DNA from: an uncultured Alphaproteobacteria bacterium
GTDB taxonomy: Bacteria > Pseudomonadota > Alphaproteobacteria > CALKHQ01
Assembly: GCA_937988735.1 (NCBI GenBank)
Contig: CALKHQ010000058.1
Span: 1-23,417, forward strand
Direction of reading: 5' to 3'
Length of the DNA stretch: 23,417 bases
In this document: in pieces, positions 7,686 to 14,648 of the stretch
How the letters are laid out: every line of letters begins with the position of its first letter
Position numbering within the stretch: position 1 is the first letter of the stretch
Notes under the pieces: model-generated
The model's input: only the letters and a program-made list of their open reading frames with translations
Databases searched by the model: none
Told to the model about the DNA's origin: nothing
Translations under genes and position numbers: made by a program

Positions 7686-7887
7686 GATGTGCCTTCGGAG
7701 CCCGAGGCATCGCGGGCGAATGCCCCCTGACCTGCCGCAGGCACAATCGGTCTAGCCGAGTTCGCGGCCGGCGACAATCGGCGCGGGAAGACGGCGGCTG
7801 CGACGGAACGTATCCATGCCATCGCCCTTTTCCCCGAGCCGCGGGGGCCCTATCGTCCGTCGCGGAATTCCCTGGTGGGAGGCGGAG

Positions 7888-8637
7888 TTGCGCATTCTCG
7901 CAGTCATCAACGATCCGATGTGCGACGGCGGCATCGTCGTGGACGAGCTGAGGGCGCTCGGCCACACCGTGGACGAGTACCTGCCGCATCACGGCCGGCC
8001 GCTGCCGGAGGACCCGCTCGCCGCGCACGACGCGCTGGTGGTGTTCGGCGGCGCGATGTCCGCCTTCGACGACGCCGTCTACCCGACGCTGAAGGATGTC
8101 GCCGACACCATCGCCGCCTTCGGCGCAGCCGACCGGCCGGTGCTCGGCATCTGCCTCGGCGCGCAGCAGATCGCCCGCGCCTACGGCCAGCCCCACCGGA
8201 CGATGGGCTGGATGGAGTACGGCTTCATTCCGCTGATCCGCCAGCCGGCCGCGGACGACGATCCGCTGCTCCGCGGGCTGGAGGTGCCGCCGATCGCCCA
8301 GTGCCACGGCGACACCTATGTGGTCCCGCCGGGCGGGGTGCGGCTGCTCGCCGGCCACGTCTGCCCGGAGCAGGCCTTCCGTATCGGGCGGGCGACCTAT
8401 GCCTTCCAGGCCCATTTCGAGGTGAGCCGCCCGACGCTCAACCGCTGGTTCGACTTCATCAGCGCGCTGGAGCGGGAGAAGCTTGGCCCCGACGGCCCGG
8501 CGCGGATCGAGGCCTTCCGCCGCGCCATCCCCGACTGCCTGGAGGCCGCCCAGGCCTTCGGCCGCACGGTCACCCGCCGCTGGGCCGCCCTCGCCCGCAC
8601 CGAGCCCGCCACCCCCCAGCCCGCCCTCACCGCCTGA
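7888..8637 (+). CDS. Class I glutamine amidotransferase-like protein, TTG start
   Basis: Predicted to hydrolyse glutamine or a glutamyl amide through a Cys-His-Glu triad: Cys89 in LGICLGAQ, His175 and Glu177 in FQAHFEV. The 249-residue product has the flavodoxin-like fold order of the family: beta strand RILAVIND at the start, LVVFGGAMSAFDD (oxyanion-loop region), the nucleophile elbow, then CHGDTYVVPPGG. It resembles stand-alone GMP-synthase-amidotransferase-like proteins, some of which act on gamma-glutamyl compounds; a partner synthetase is not nearby. Start choice: TTG 7888 has GGGAGG (7877-7882) 5 bases upstream and puts the first beta strand at the N-terminus. An in-frame ATG at 7816 lacks a ribosome site and would add 24 Pro/Arg-rich residues. 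The C-terminal 40 residues (ARIEAFRRAIPDCLEAAQA) are predicted helical. Confidence 0.85.
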   Translation: MRILAVINDPMCDGGIVVDELRALGHTVDEYLPHHGRPLPEDPLAAHDALVVFGGAMSAFDDAVYPTLKDVADTIAAFGAADRPVLGICLGAQQIARAYGQPHRTMGWMEYGFIPLIRQPAADDDPLLRGLEVPPIAQCHGDTYVVPPGGVRLLAGHVCPEQAFRIGRATYAFQAHFEVSRPTLNRWFDFISALEREKLGPDGPARIEAFRRAIPDCLEAAQAFGRTVTRRWAALARTEPATPQPALTA

Positions 8638-8738
8638 CGGCGGCGGGCTGGAGCTCCGCGTCATCCGACCGATTCCCTCCAGCGCTGCAACAGAACCCTG
8701 GGATGTGGCGGCGTCTGTGCGCGGGCCCTGCCGCGCGG

Positions 8739-8761
8739 GTGGTCCGGTCAGGCCGGACCAC
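8739..8761. terminator. GC hairpin in convergent gap, possible bidirectional terminator
   Basis: GTGGTCCGG (8739-8747), loop TCAGG, CCGGACCAC (8753-8761): a perfect 9-bp stem between the convergent amidotransferase and TTC38-like genes. No T run follows on either strand, so intrinsic termination is uncertain; it may be a Rho-assisted end or a message-protecting stem. Confidence 0.45.
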
Positions 8762-8786
8762 GACGACTCTGGCAGGCCTGGTGAGC

Positions 8787-8804
8787 GGGTCGGCCCCCCG
8801 ACCC
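8787..8804. terminator. Second GC hairpin in the same convergent gap
   Basis: GGGTCGG (8787-8793), loop CCCC, CCGACCC (8798-8804): a perfect 7-bp stem, no adjacent T run. It lies 26 bases from the preceding stem. Confidence 0.35.
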
Positions 8805-8826
8805 AGGCGGGGGAGGGCCGGCCGTG

Positions 8827-8857
8827 CCCGGCGCCTCGCCACGGGCAGGGCGCCGGG
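8827..8857 (-). terminator. Hairpin just after the TTC38-like gene
   Basis: CCCGGCGCC (8827-8835) and GGCGCCGGG (8849-8857) form a perfect 9-bp stem with a 13-base loop. On the minus strand it begins 6 bases after the stop codon at 8864, the place of a terminator or 3'-end stabilising stem, but without a T run. Confidence 0.45.
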
Positions 8858-8863
8858 GGCGGG

Positions 8864-10204
8864 TCAGTGCAGGGACGGGGTCAGCGCGCGGGCCCGTTCC
8901 GCGAGCTTCCAGCTGAACGGGCAGTGCCGCTTCAGCGCCACCCGCTCCGCCGTCAGGCCCTGCGCCAGCGCCGCCTGGCCGTCGCGCAGCGCCGCCTCGA
9001 TCAGCGTGCGGTGGATGATGTCGCGCTGGGCATGGCTGCCGCCGAAGGCGTGCGCCCGGTAGCGGACGGGCATCAGCTGCTCCACCGTCTCGCCGTAGCG
9101 GCCCTCGGCGAAGGCACGGATGCCGCGCAGGATGGGCAGGCCCACCGCCCGCGTCATGAAGGCGTTGGTGTCGGTCCGCTCCGCCGCGGCAAGGGCGGCC
9201 GCCATCACGGCGTCGGCGTCCGCCGTCCGCCCGGCGGCGGTGAAGGCCATGGTGGCGTGGACGTCGTTGAACACGTAGAAGCCGAAGTCGGCGGCCGCGG
9301 CATAGGCGTCGGCGAGCTTCGTCCAGCGGTCGCCGCCGTCGACGCGCTGCAGGTGGAGCCGCCACAGCATCGCCGTCGCGTCCACCATCTCGAGCTGGAT
9401 CGTCGAGTCCGGGCGGCGGATGAAGGTGTCGTAGAACTCGAGCGCCTTTTCCGGTCGGCCCTGGTCGAGGTGATAGAGCGCGGTGTGCCACCAGTTGTGG
9501 AAGGCGAAGGCGTTGTCGGGCTGGGCCCAGAACTCCTGCCGGCTCTCCATCCACGCGATGCCTTCGGCCTGGCGCGCCTGCATCTCCATCACGTGGGCGA
9601 CCGCGTGCTGGCCCCAGCAGTCCTCGGGCTCCAGCGTCACCGCGTGGCGGCCGGCCTCCTCCGCCTGGGCGTAGGCGCCGCATTCCTCCAGCCCGAAGGC
9701 GCGCATGCCGCGGACGAAGCCGTAGCCGGGCGTGTCCGCCGTCCAGTGCGGCTCGGCGCGCGCGACGCGGCCGGCGAGGTTGTCGCGGTCGCCGTGATAG
9801 AAGTCGGCCAGGTGCCCGATCTGCAGCGCGAGGATGTCGCGCGGATAGGCCATCAGCAGCCGGTCCCAGGTGGCGCGGGCGCCCTCCCAGTCGCCGTCCG
9901 CCCACTGCCGGATCGCCTCGGCGTGGAACGCCTCGCGCTCGTTCAGCCGGTTGCCCAGCGCCGTCAGCCGCTCCACCGCCTGGCGCACCGCCGGCATCAC
10001 GCCCTGCTCCCACATCGAGATGTGGACCTCGGCGCGCAGGATGTGGCCGCCGGCGAATTCCGGATCCTCGGCCAGCGCCGCGTCGATGGTGGCGACAGGA
10101 TCGCCGCGGTAGCGGTTGAACTGGCTCACCGCCGTCTCGTAGGCGGCGAGGCTCGCAGGATTGTCGGTCGAGTGCACGACCCCTCTGCAGTCGGTAACGG
10201 CCAT
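8864..10204 (-). CDS. TTC38-like tetratricopeptide-repeat protein
   Basis: The 446-residue soluble protein matches the bacterial relatives of human TTC38 (469 residues) in length and in the run of helical pairs (for example DWEGARATWDRLLMAYPRD, AQAEEAGRHAVTLEPEDCWG, RPEKALEFYDTFI). The function of the family is not established. Two HxxxH pairs stand out on predicted helices, His200/His204 (QHAVAHVME) and His236/His240 (FHNWWHTALYHL), along with NDVHATMAF further on; they could line a common groove. No signal peptide. The start is ATG 10204 with GGGAGG 5 bases upstream; the open frame extends about 67 codons further, but that part is arginine-rich and off-family. An inverted repeat lies just ahead of the ribosome site. 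The gene is divergent from the MBL-rhodanese gene and may share its promoter region. Confidence 0.86.
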   Translation of the reverse strand: MAVTDCRGVVHSTDNPASLAAYETAVSQFNRYRGDPVATIDAALAEDPEFAGGHILRAEVHISMWEQGVMPAVRQAVERLTALGNRLNEREAFHAEAIRQWADGDWEGARATWDRLLMAYPRDILALQIGHLADFYHGDRDNLAGRVARAEPHWTADTPGYGFVRGMRAFGLEECGAYAQAEEAGRHAVTLEPEDCWGQHAVAHVMEMQARQAEGIAWMESRQEFWAQPDNAFAFHNWWHTALYHLDQGRPEKALEFYDTFIRRPDSTIQLEMVDATAMLWRLHLQRVDGGDRWTKLADAYAAAADFGFYVFNDVHATMAFTAAGRTADADAVMAAALAAAERTDTNAFMTRAVGLPILRGIRAFAEGRYGETVEQLMPVRYRAHAFGGSHAQRDIIHRTLIEAALRDGQAALAQGLTAERVALKRHCPFSWKLAERARALTPSLH

Positions 10205-10217
10205 GGAAACCTCCCGG

Positions 10218-10233
10218 TTTCGTCTGAACGAAA
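10218..10233. promoter_or_regulatory. Inverted repeat in the TTC38-like / MBL-rhodanese divergent region
   Basis: TTTCGT (10218-10223), CTGA, ACGAAA (10228-10233) is a perfect 6-bp inverted repeat with a 4-base centre, 13 bases upstream of the TTC38-like start and only 2 bases from its Shine-Dalgarno site. It could be a repressor operator or a stem that hides the ribosome site. No regulator gene is adjacent. Confidence 0.4.
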
Positions 10234-10359
10234 TCTGCGCGTGCCTCTCTACCTGCACGGCCGTTCCGGAACAGTGGCCGGCGTCACAGCGGTGTGACCG
10301 CCTGCACAGCCGGCGGAACCACGGTGCGCGCCCGCGCGTTGGGCCGCGAGGAGGCTCCC

Positions 10360-11712
10360 ATGTTCGTCGAGCGCATCGAGTCCCCCGGCCTCGCCCACCT
10401 CTCATGGCTCGTCGGCGACGGCGGGGAGGCGGCGGTAATCGACCCGCGCCGGGACTGTGCAGTCTACCTGGAGCGCGCGGCCGCCCGGAAGTGCCGGATC
10501 ATCCGCATCTTCGAGACCCACCGCAACGAGGACCTCGTGTCGGGCGCGTCGGCCCTCGCCGCGCGCTCACGCGCGCCGGTTCACCACGGTCCGCGCGCCG
10601 ACGGCACGGTCACCTATGCCACCACGGTGCGGGAGGGGGACGTCTTCCGCCTTGGCCGGGTGCGGCTCGTGGTGCTGGAGACACCGGGCCACACCGACGA
10701 CAGCCTGTCGTTCGCGCTCTACCACGACGGCGACGCCGCCATCGGTGTCTTCACCGGCGATGCGCTGTTTCACGGTGACGTCGGACGCACGGACTTCTAC
10801 CCCCACCGGGCGGCGGAGGTGGCGGGGCTGCTTTACGACAGCCTGCAGAAGCTGCTGGCGCTCGGCAACCAGGCGGTCGTCTGGCCCGCCCACGGCGCCG
10901 GCTCGATCTGCGGCGGCCGCATCGCCGATCGCGAGACCTCGACCCTCGGCCTTGAACGGCGCAGCAACCCGATGCTCCGCATCGACGACCGCGACGCCTT
11001 CATCCGGACGAAGCTCGCCGAGCACCACTACCAGCCACCCTATTTCCGGCTGATGGAGCGGCTGAACCTGACCGGGGTGGCCGCGCCGCCGGAGCCGGTC
11101 GTCCCGCCCGCGCTCACTGCCGCCGCCTTCGAGGCCGCAGGCGCCACCGTGGTCGACGTGCGCGGCGTCGCCGCCTTCCTCGGCGCCCACGTCCCCGACA
11201 GCCTGTGCCTGCCCGTCGGCATGGTACCCGCCTTCGCCGGCTGGCTGCTGGATCCGGACGAGCCGCTGGTGCTGGTCGCCGACGACGGGGGGCAGGCGGC
11301 GACGGCGACCCGGCACCTCGCCCGCATCGGCTACGACCGCGTTGCCGGCTTCCTCGCGCCCGCGATCACCGGCTGGGCGGAGTCCGGCCGGCCGTTCCGC
11401 CGGCTGCCGGCGATCGATACGACCGAGGTGGCACGGCGGCTCGCCGGGCGCGGCAACGACTGGACCCTGCTCGACGTGCGCGGCCTGCCGGAGGTGGAGG
11501 CCGCCCCGATGCCGGGCGCCACGCACATCTACGTCGGCGAGCTTGCCGCCCGTCTCGCCACGCTCGACCCGGCGCGCCCCACCACCACGATGTGCGCCAG
11601 CGGCGCACGCGCCGCCATCGCCGCCTCCCTCCTCCTTCGCGCCGGCTTCCGCACCGTGGACGTCTACCTGGGCTCCATGGGCGCCTGGCAGGCCAGCCGC
11701 GGGCGGGACTGA
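10360..11712 (+). CDS. Metallo-beta-lactamase-fold protein with two rhodanese domains
   Basis: Predicted sulfane-sulfur enzyme of the persulfide dioxygenase-like/CstB type. Residues 1-240 are an MBL fold, about 255-345 a first rhodanese domain and 352-450 a second. The usual HxHxDH motif is replaced by H54-R-N-E-D58-L, yet the residues corresponding to the three iron ligands of ETHE1 are kept: His54, His111 (TPGHTDD) and Asp134 (FTGDALF). Rhodanese 1 has Asp308 (VLVADDGGQ) where the catalytic Cys belongs and is presumably inactive; rhodanese 2 keeps Cys412 in MCASGARA. PAHGAGSICGG is a typical block of this MBL clade. ATG 10360 follows GAGGAGG at 5 bases. A second MBL-rhodanese protein with canonical metal motif lies at 20105-21175. 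Reaction and substrate are inference from the fold. Confidence 0.87.
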   Translation: MFVERIESPGLAHLSWLVGDGGEAAVIDPRRDCAVYLERAAARKCRIIRIFETHRNEDLVSGASALAARSRAPVHHGPRADGTVTYATTVREGDVFRLGRVRLVVLETPGHTDDSLSFALYHDGDAAIGVFTGDALFHGDVGRTDFYPHRAAEVAGLLYDSLQKLLALGNQAVVWPAHGAGSICGGRIADRETSTLGLERRSNPMLRIDDRDAFIRTKLAEHHYQPPYFRLMERLNLTGVAAPPEPVVPPALTAAAFEAAGATVVDVRGVAAFLGAHVPDSLCLPVGMVPAFAGWLLDPDEPLVLVADDGGQAATATRHLARIGYDRVAGFLAPAITGWAESGRPFRRLPAIDTTEVARRLAGRGNDWTLLDVRGLPEVEAAPMPGATHIYVGELAARLATLDPARPTTTMCASGARAAIAASLLLRAGFRTVDVYLGSMGAWQASRGRD

Positions 11713-11770
11713 TCCCGTTCGGGAGGCGGTCGCCGGGGTTTCGGGAGCGGGAACGGCGGCCAGCGCATGC

Positions 11771-11939
11771 CGGCCCCTTCCCCGGCCACGGGAAGCCGGA
11801 GGCGGCGGAGGCGCCATGGCCGGCGACCGGCAGTCAGGGGGCAGAGGGCAGAGGGCGGCTTCCTGCCCCCAGGGCGGCGTCATCCCGAAGCGCGGAGCCG
11901 GGTTCTCCCTCCCGGCCCTCCCCCGTGACCGGGGGAGGC
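11771..11939. repeat. Hairpin-rich intergenic segment with short GGGCAGA tandem
   Basis: The 254-base gap between two convergent genes has no reading frame I trust. It holds CTTCCC (11777-11782) pairing with GGGAAG (11790-11795); GGGGGCAG (11837-11844) pairing with CTGCCCCC (11863-11870), with a GGGCAGA tandem (two copies and a partial) from 11839; and CCTCCCCCG (11917-11925), loop TGAC, CGGGGGAGG (11930-11938), a perfect 9-bp stem. The last could end transcription from either side, though T runs are missing. The style is that of dispersed intergenic palindromes, which needs other genomic copies to confirm. Confidence 0.45.
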
Positions 11940-11966
11940 GGGGATCGCATCCGGAAGGTCGATGCC

Positions 11967-13511
11967 TCAGGCCTGGGTGATGGCCTGGGGGAGGACGAAG
12001 TTGGCGACGTGGGGGGTGAAGGCGATCCGGTCCGAGTGGATGATCGGCTGCACGTACTGGAACAGCGGGATCACGTAGCCGTGCTGGGCGATGTAGCGGT
12101 CCACCGCCTGGTAGCCGGCAATCCGGGCCGCCTCGTCCGGCTCGCCCCACAGCGGCCCGATCATGGCGTCGAGGTCGTCGGTATCCCACACCGAGTGCGG
12201 CGACGGGCCGAACATGGCGAAGCCGGTCGAGGTCGAGGGGTCGCCGATCGAGTTGCCCCAGTTGTAGAACGCCGCCGGCGCGAGCTGGTCCATCGCCCTG
12301 AGCTCGAAGTGCTTTGCGATCTCGTAGACCTCGATCTCCGCCTCGATCCCGACCCGCCGCCACATGCCGACGATGGCCTGGATGATCTCGTAGTCCTTGG
12401 GCTTGAAGCCGCGCGTGGTCTGGATGGTGAAGCGGACCGGGTTCTCCGGCGAGTGGCCGGAGGCCGCGAGCAGGGCGGCCGCCTTCTCCGGGTCGTGGCC
12501 GACGACGATCGACGGGTCGTAGGCGTCGTATTCCGGCGTCTGCAACGTGTCGATCGGTACGCCGTAGCCGCGCAGCAGCCGGTCCACGATCGCCTGCTTG
12601 TCGATGGCGTGGTGGGCGGCGAGCCGCACGTTCTCGTCCAGCATCGGCCCGACGTCGTTGATGAAGATCATCGCGATGTCGGAGACCGGCACGGCCTGCC
12701 CGACCAGCCCCGGCGTCGCGCGCAGCCGGTCGTATTCCTCGTAGGGGATCTCGATGGTGAGATCGGAAGCGCCGCTCTCCACCTCCGCCACCCGGCTGGT
12801 CGCGTCGGTGACGAACTTGAAGATCACCGTGTCGAACGCCGGCTTGCCGCCCCAGTAGTCGGGGAAGGCCTTGAAGCGGACGAAGGCGTTGCGCTCGAAC
12901 TGGTCCACCATGTAAGGGCCGCTGCCGATCGGCGCCGCCTCGAAGCCTTCCGGCCCGACCTGCTCGTAATAGTGCTTCGGCAGGACGTAGCCGGTGAGGA
13001 ACGCCATCCACTTGAACAGCGTCGGCTCGAACTCGATGACGTCGCCGGTGATGGTGTTGCCGTCGATGCGGTAGTTGCCGGCCTTGCCCCAGACGAACTG
13101 GATCGGGTTGCCGCTGTCCGGGTTGCCGGCGCGCTCCAGCGACCATACCACGTCCTCGGGCGTCACCGGATGGCCGTCATGCCACTTCGCGCCCTCGCGC
13201 ACGGTCATGTGGATCCGGGTCCGGTCCTCGTTCCAGCCCCAGTCGGTCAGCAGCCCGGGCTTCAGCGACAGGTCGGGATTCTGGTCGATGTACTGGTCGA
13301 ACACCGCCTTGTAGAGCGACTGGATCGTCGGGTTCACCGCCGACAGCCCGACCGTCGGATCCCAGGACGGCAGGTTCACGTTGTAGGCGACGGTGACGGT
13401 GTCGCCGGCCTGCGCCCGGGCGGCGCCGGGGGCGAGCAGGGATGCGAGCGGCGCGGCGGCAAGGCCGGCCGAACCGGCCGCCTGCAGGAGACGACGGCGT
13501 GAGATGCGCAT
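11967..13511 (-). CDS. Tat-exported ABC solute-binding protein, family 5
   Basis: Periplasmic receptor of the dipeptide/oligopeptide/nickel class (SBP_bac_5). The 514-residue precursor begins MRISRRRLLQAAG, a twin-arginine signal (SRRRLLQ, 4-10), with cleavage near ARA-QAG (about residue 33). The mature part shows family blocks: WNEDRTRIHMTVREGAKWHD with PVTPEDVVWSLER, IGSGPYMVDQFERN, LDENVRLAAHHAIDKQAIVD, and the C-terminal GYVIPLFQYV. It starts at ATG 13511 with GGGGAGG 9 bases upstream. No permease or ATPase gene of the Opp/Dpp type is adjacent, so it is an orphan receptor in this window; its partner genes must lie elsewhere. The substrate could be a peptide, an opine or another small organic compound. 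Divergent from the dienelactone hydrolase gene. Confidence 0.92.
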   Translation of the reverse strand: MRISRRRLLQAAGSAGLAAAPLASLLAPGAARAQAGDTVTVAYNVNLPSWDPTVGLSAVNPTIQSLYKAVFDQYIDQNPDLSLKPGLLTDWGWNEDRTRIHMTVREGAKWHDGHPVTPEDVVWSLERAGNPDSGNPIQFVWGKAGNYRIDGNTITGDVIEFEPTLFKWMAFLTGYVLPKHYYEQVGPEGFEAAPIGSGPYMVDQFERNAFVRFKAFPDYWGGKPAFDTVIFKFVTDATSRVAEVESGASDLTIEIPYEEYDRLRATPGLVGQAVPVSDIAMIFINDVGPMLDENVRLAAHHAIDKQAIVDRLLRGYGVPIDTLQTPEYDAYDPSIVVGHDPEKAAALLAASGHSPENPVRFTIQTTRGFKPKDYEIIQAIVGMWRRVGIEAEIEVYEIAKHFELRAMDQLAPAAFYNWGNSIGDPSTSTGFAMFGPSPHSVWDTDDLDAMIGPLWGEPDEAARIAGYQAVDRYIAQHGYVIPLFQYVQPIIHSDRIAFTPHVANFVLPQAITQA

Positions 13512-13561
13512 TGACGGAATCCTCCCCCTTCCCGGAGCGGCGCCGGGCCCCGTGGTCGCTG

Positions 13562-13578
13562 CGGCCCGTCACGGGCCG
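13562..13578. promoter_or_regulatory. Short palindrome in the divergent region 13512-13735
   Basis: CGGCCCG (13562-13568), loop TCA, CGGGCCG (13572-13578): a perfect 7-bp inverted repeat about 50 bases upstream of the Tat-binding-protein start. Operator or leader stem are both possible; the rest of the 224-base gap shows no clear promoter. Confidence 0.3.
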
Positions 13579-13735
13579 ATCACCAAGAGTTCATGATGCG
13601 GACAAAGCCGGAGCGGGGCAACGTGGAACTCGCGAAACCGCCGCCCCCGGGCGCGACCCGCGCCGTCGCCGTGAACGCCCCCGGGCCGTGCCGCACCGGG
13701 CGGCGGTCTCACGAAGCGCATCCGGGAGGACAGCG

Positions 13736-14617
13736 ATGACCAAGCCTCAGGTTCCGCAGGCCGCGATCGACCTCTACGACGTCTATACCCACGCCCCGCT
13801 GCCGCGGCGCGTGTTCCTCGACCGGCTGGCGAAGCTGACGGGCTCGACCGCCGCGGCGACCGCCCTGCTGCCGCTGCTGGAGAACAGCTACGTCCGCGCC
13901 CAGACGGTGCCGGAAGACGACCCCGCGCTGGTGACCGAAACGGTGCAGGCCGGCGCGCTCGCCGCCTATGTCGCGAAGCCGGCCGATGCGGAAGGGCCGC
14001 TCCCGGCGGTCGTGGTGATCCACGAGAACCGCGGCCTGAACCCGCACATCCGCGATGTCGCGCGCCGCGCGGCGCTCGCCGGCTATGTCGCCATCGCCCC
14101 CGACTATCTCTCCGCCGACGGCACGCCGACGCCGGCGGACGAAGACCAGGCGCGCGAGGAGATCAGTGCGCTCGACCCCGCCGAGACGATCGCCAACGGG
14201 CTTTCGGTTCTCGCCTACGCCCGCTCCGGCCGCGACGACGTCAGCGGGCGGGTCGGCGTGATCGGCTTCTGCTGGGGCGGCGGGCAGGCCAACGCGCTCG
14301 CGGTCCACGACCCGGCGCTGGACGCCGCCGTCGCCTTCTACGGCCGGCAGCCGGCGGCGGAGGACGCGGCGAAGATCCGGGCCGCACTGCTGCTGCACCA
14401 TGCGGAGCTGGACGAAGGCGTGAACGCCGGCATCGAGGCCTACACCGGGGCGCTGGACGCCGCCGGCGTGACGTACGAGATGCACATGTACCCCGGCGTC
14501 AACCACGCCTTCCACAACGACACCAACGCCGCCCGCTACGACGCGGAGGCGGCGACGCTCGCCTGGCAGCGGACGATCGCCTTCCTCGACCGGCACCTGA
14601 AGGCGGGCGGGGGCTGA
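13736..14617 (+). CDS. Dienelactone hydrolase family protein with Tat-like leader
   Basis: Alpha/beta-hydrolase related to carboxymethylenebutenolidase. The 293-residue protein has the DLH core from about residue 75 (AVVVIHENRGLNPHI) and the triad Cys179 (GFCWGGG), Asp226 (HAELDEGVNAG) and His257 (GVNHAFHND). Before it, residues 22-58 carry PLPRRVFLDRLAKLTGSTAA and a hydrophobic stretch to SYVRAQ, which looks like a Tat signal displaced by about 20 residues; this arrangement (YTHAPLPRRVF) recurs in this subfamily. If exported, the enzyme would be periplasmic. ATG 13736 follows GGGAGGA at 5 bases. It converges with the metalloprotease-like gene, 31 bases away. The natural substrate is unknown; a dienelactone is the class default, not a demonstrated one. 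Confidence 0.9.
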   Translation: MTKPQVPQAAIDLYDVYTHAPLPRRVFLDRLAKLTGSTAAATALLPLLENSYVRAQTVPEDDPALVTETVQAGALAAYVAKPADAEGPLPAVVVIHENRGLNPHIRDVARRAALAGYVAIAPDYLSADGTPTPADEDQAREEISALDPAETIANGLSVLAYARSGRDDVSGRVGVIGFCWGGGQANALAVHDPALDAAVAFYGRQPAAEDAAKIRAALLLHHAELDEGVNAGIEAYTGALDAAGVTYEMHMYPGVNHAFHNDTNAARYDAEAATLAWQRTIAFLDRHLKAGGG

Positions 14618-14648
14618 GCGCCGGCCCGGCCCGCCCCGCGGGCGCCGC

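Noticed and set aside
5703..7730. A plus-strand frame of 675 codons opposite the two exporters
   Set aside because: Its translation is a His/Arg/Gln/Glu-rich string without domains, the usual mirror of membrane-protein codons.
7743..7781. Direct repeat ACAATCGG at 7743-7750 and 7774-7781 as regulator sites
   Set aside because: Eight bases twice, 31 apart (about three helical turns), is suggestive, but could be chance and is not clearly tied to either promoter.
5743..8664. A very long minus-strand open frame (over 900 codons) across both exporter genes and the amidotransferase gene
   Set aside because: It is out of frame with the exporters, antisense to the amidotransferase, Arg/Gly/Ala-rich, and has no family motif. 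Few stops are expected in such GC-rich DNA.
11839..11856. GGGCAGA tandem as a CRISPR or phase-variable repeat
   Set aside because: Only two full copies, no spacers, and no reading frame or promoter that its length would switch.
11205..13502. A 765-codon plus-strand frame opposite the Tat binding protein
   Set aside because: Val/Arg/Gly/Asp-rich shadow with no motif; the minus strand encodes a complete family 5 binding protein.
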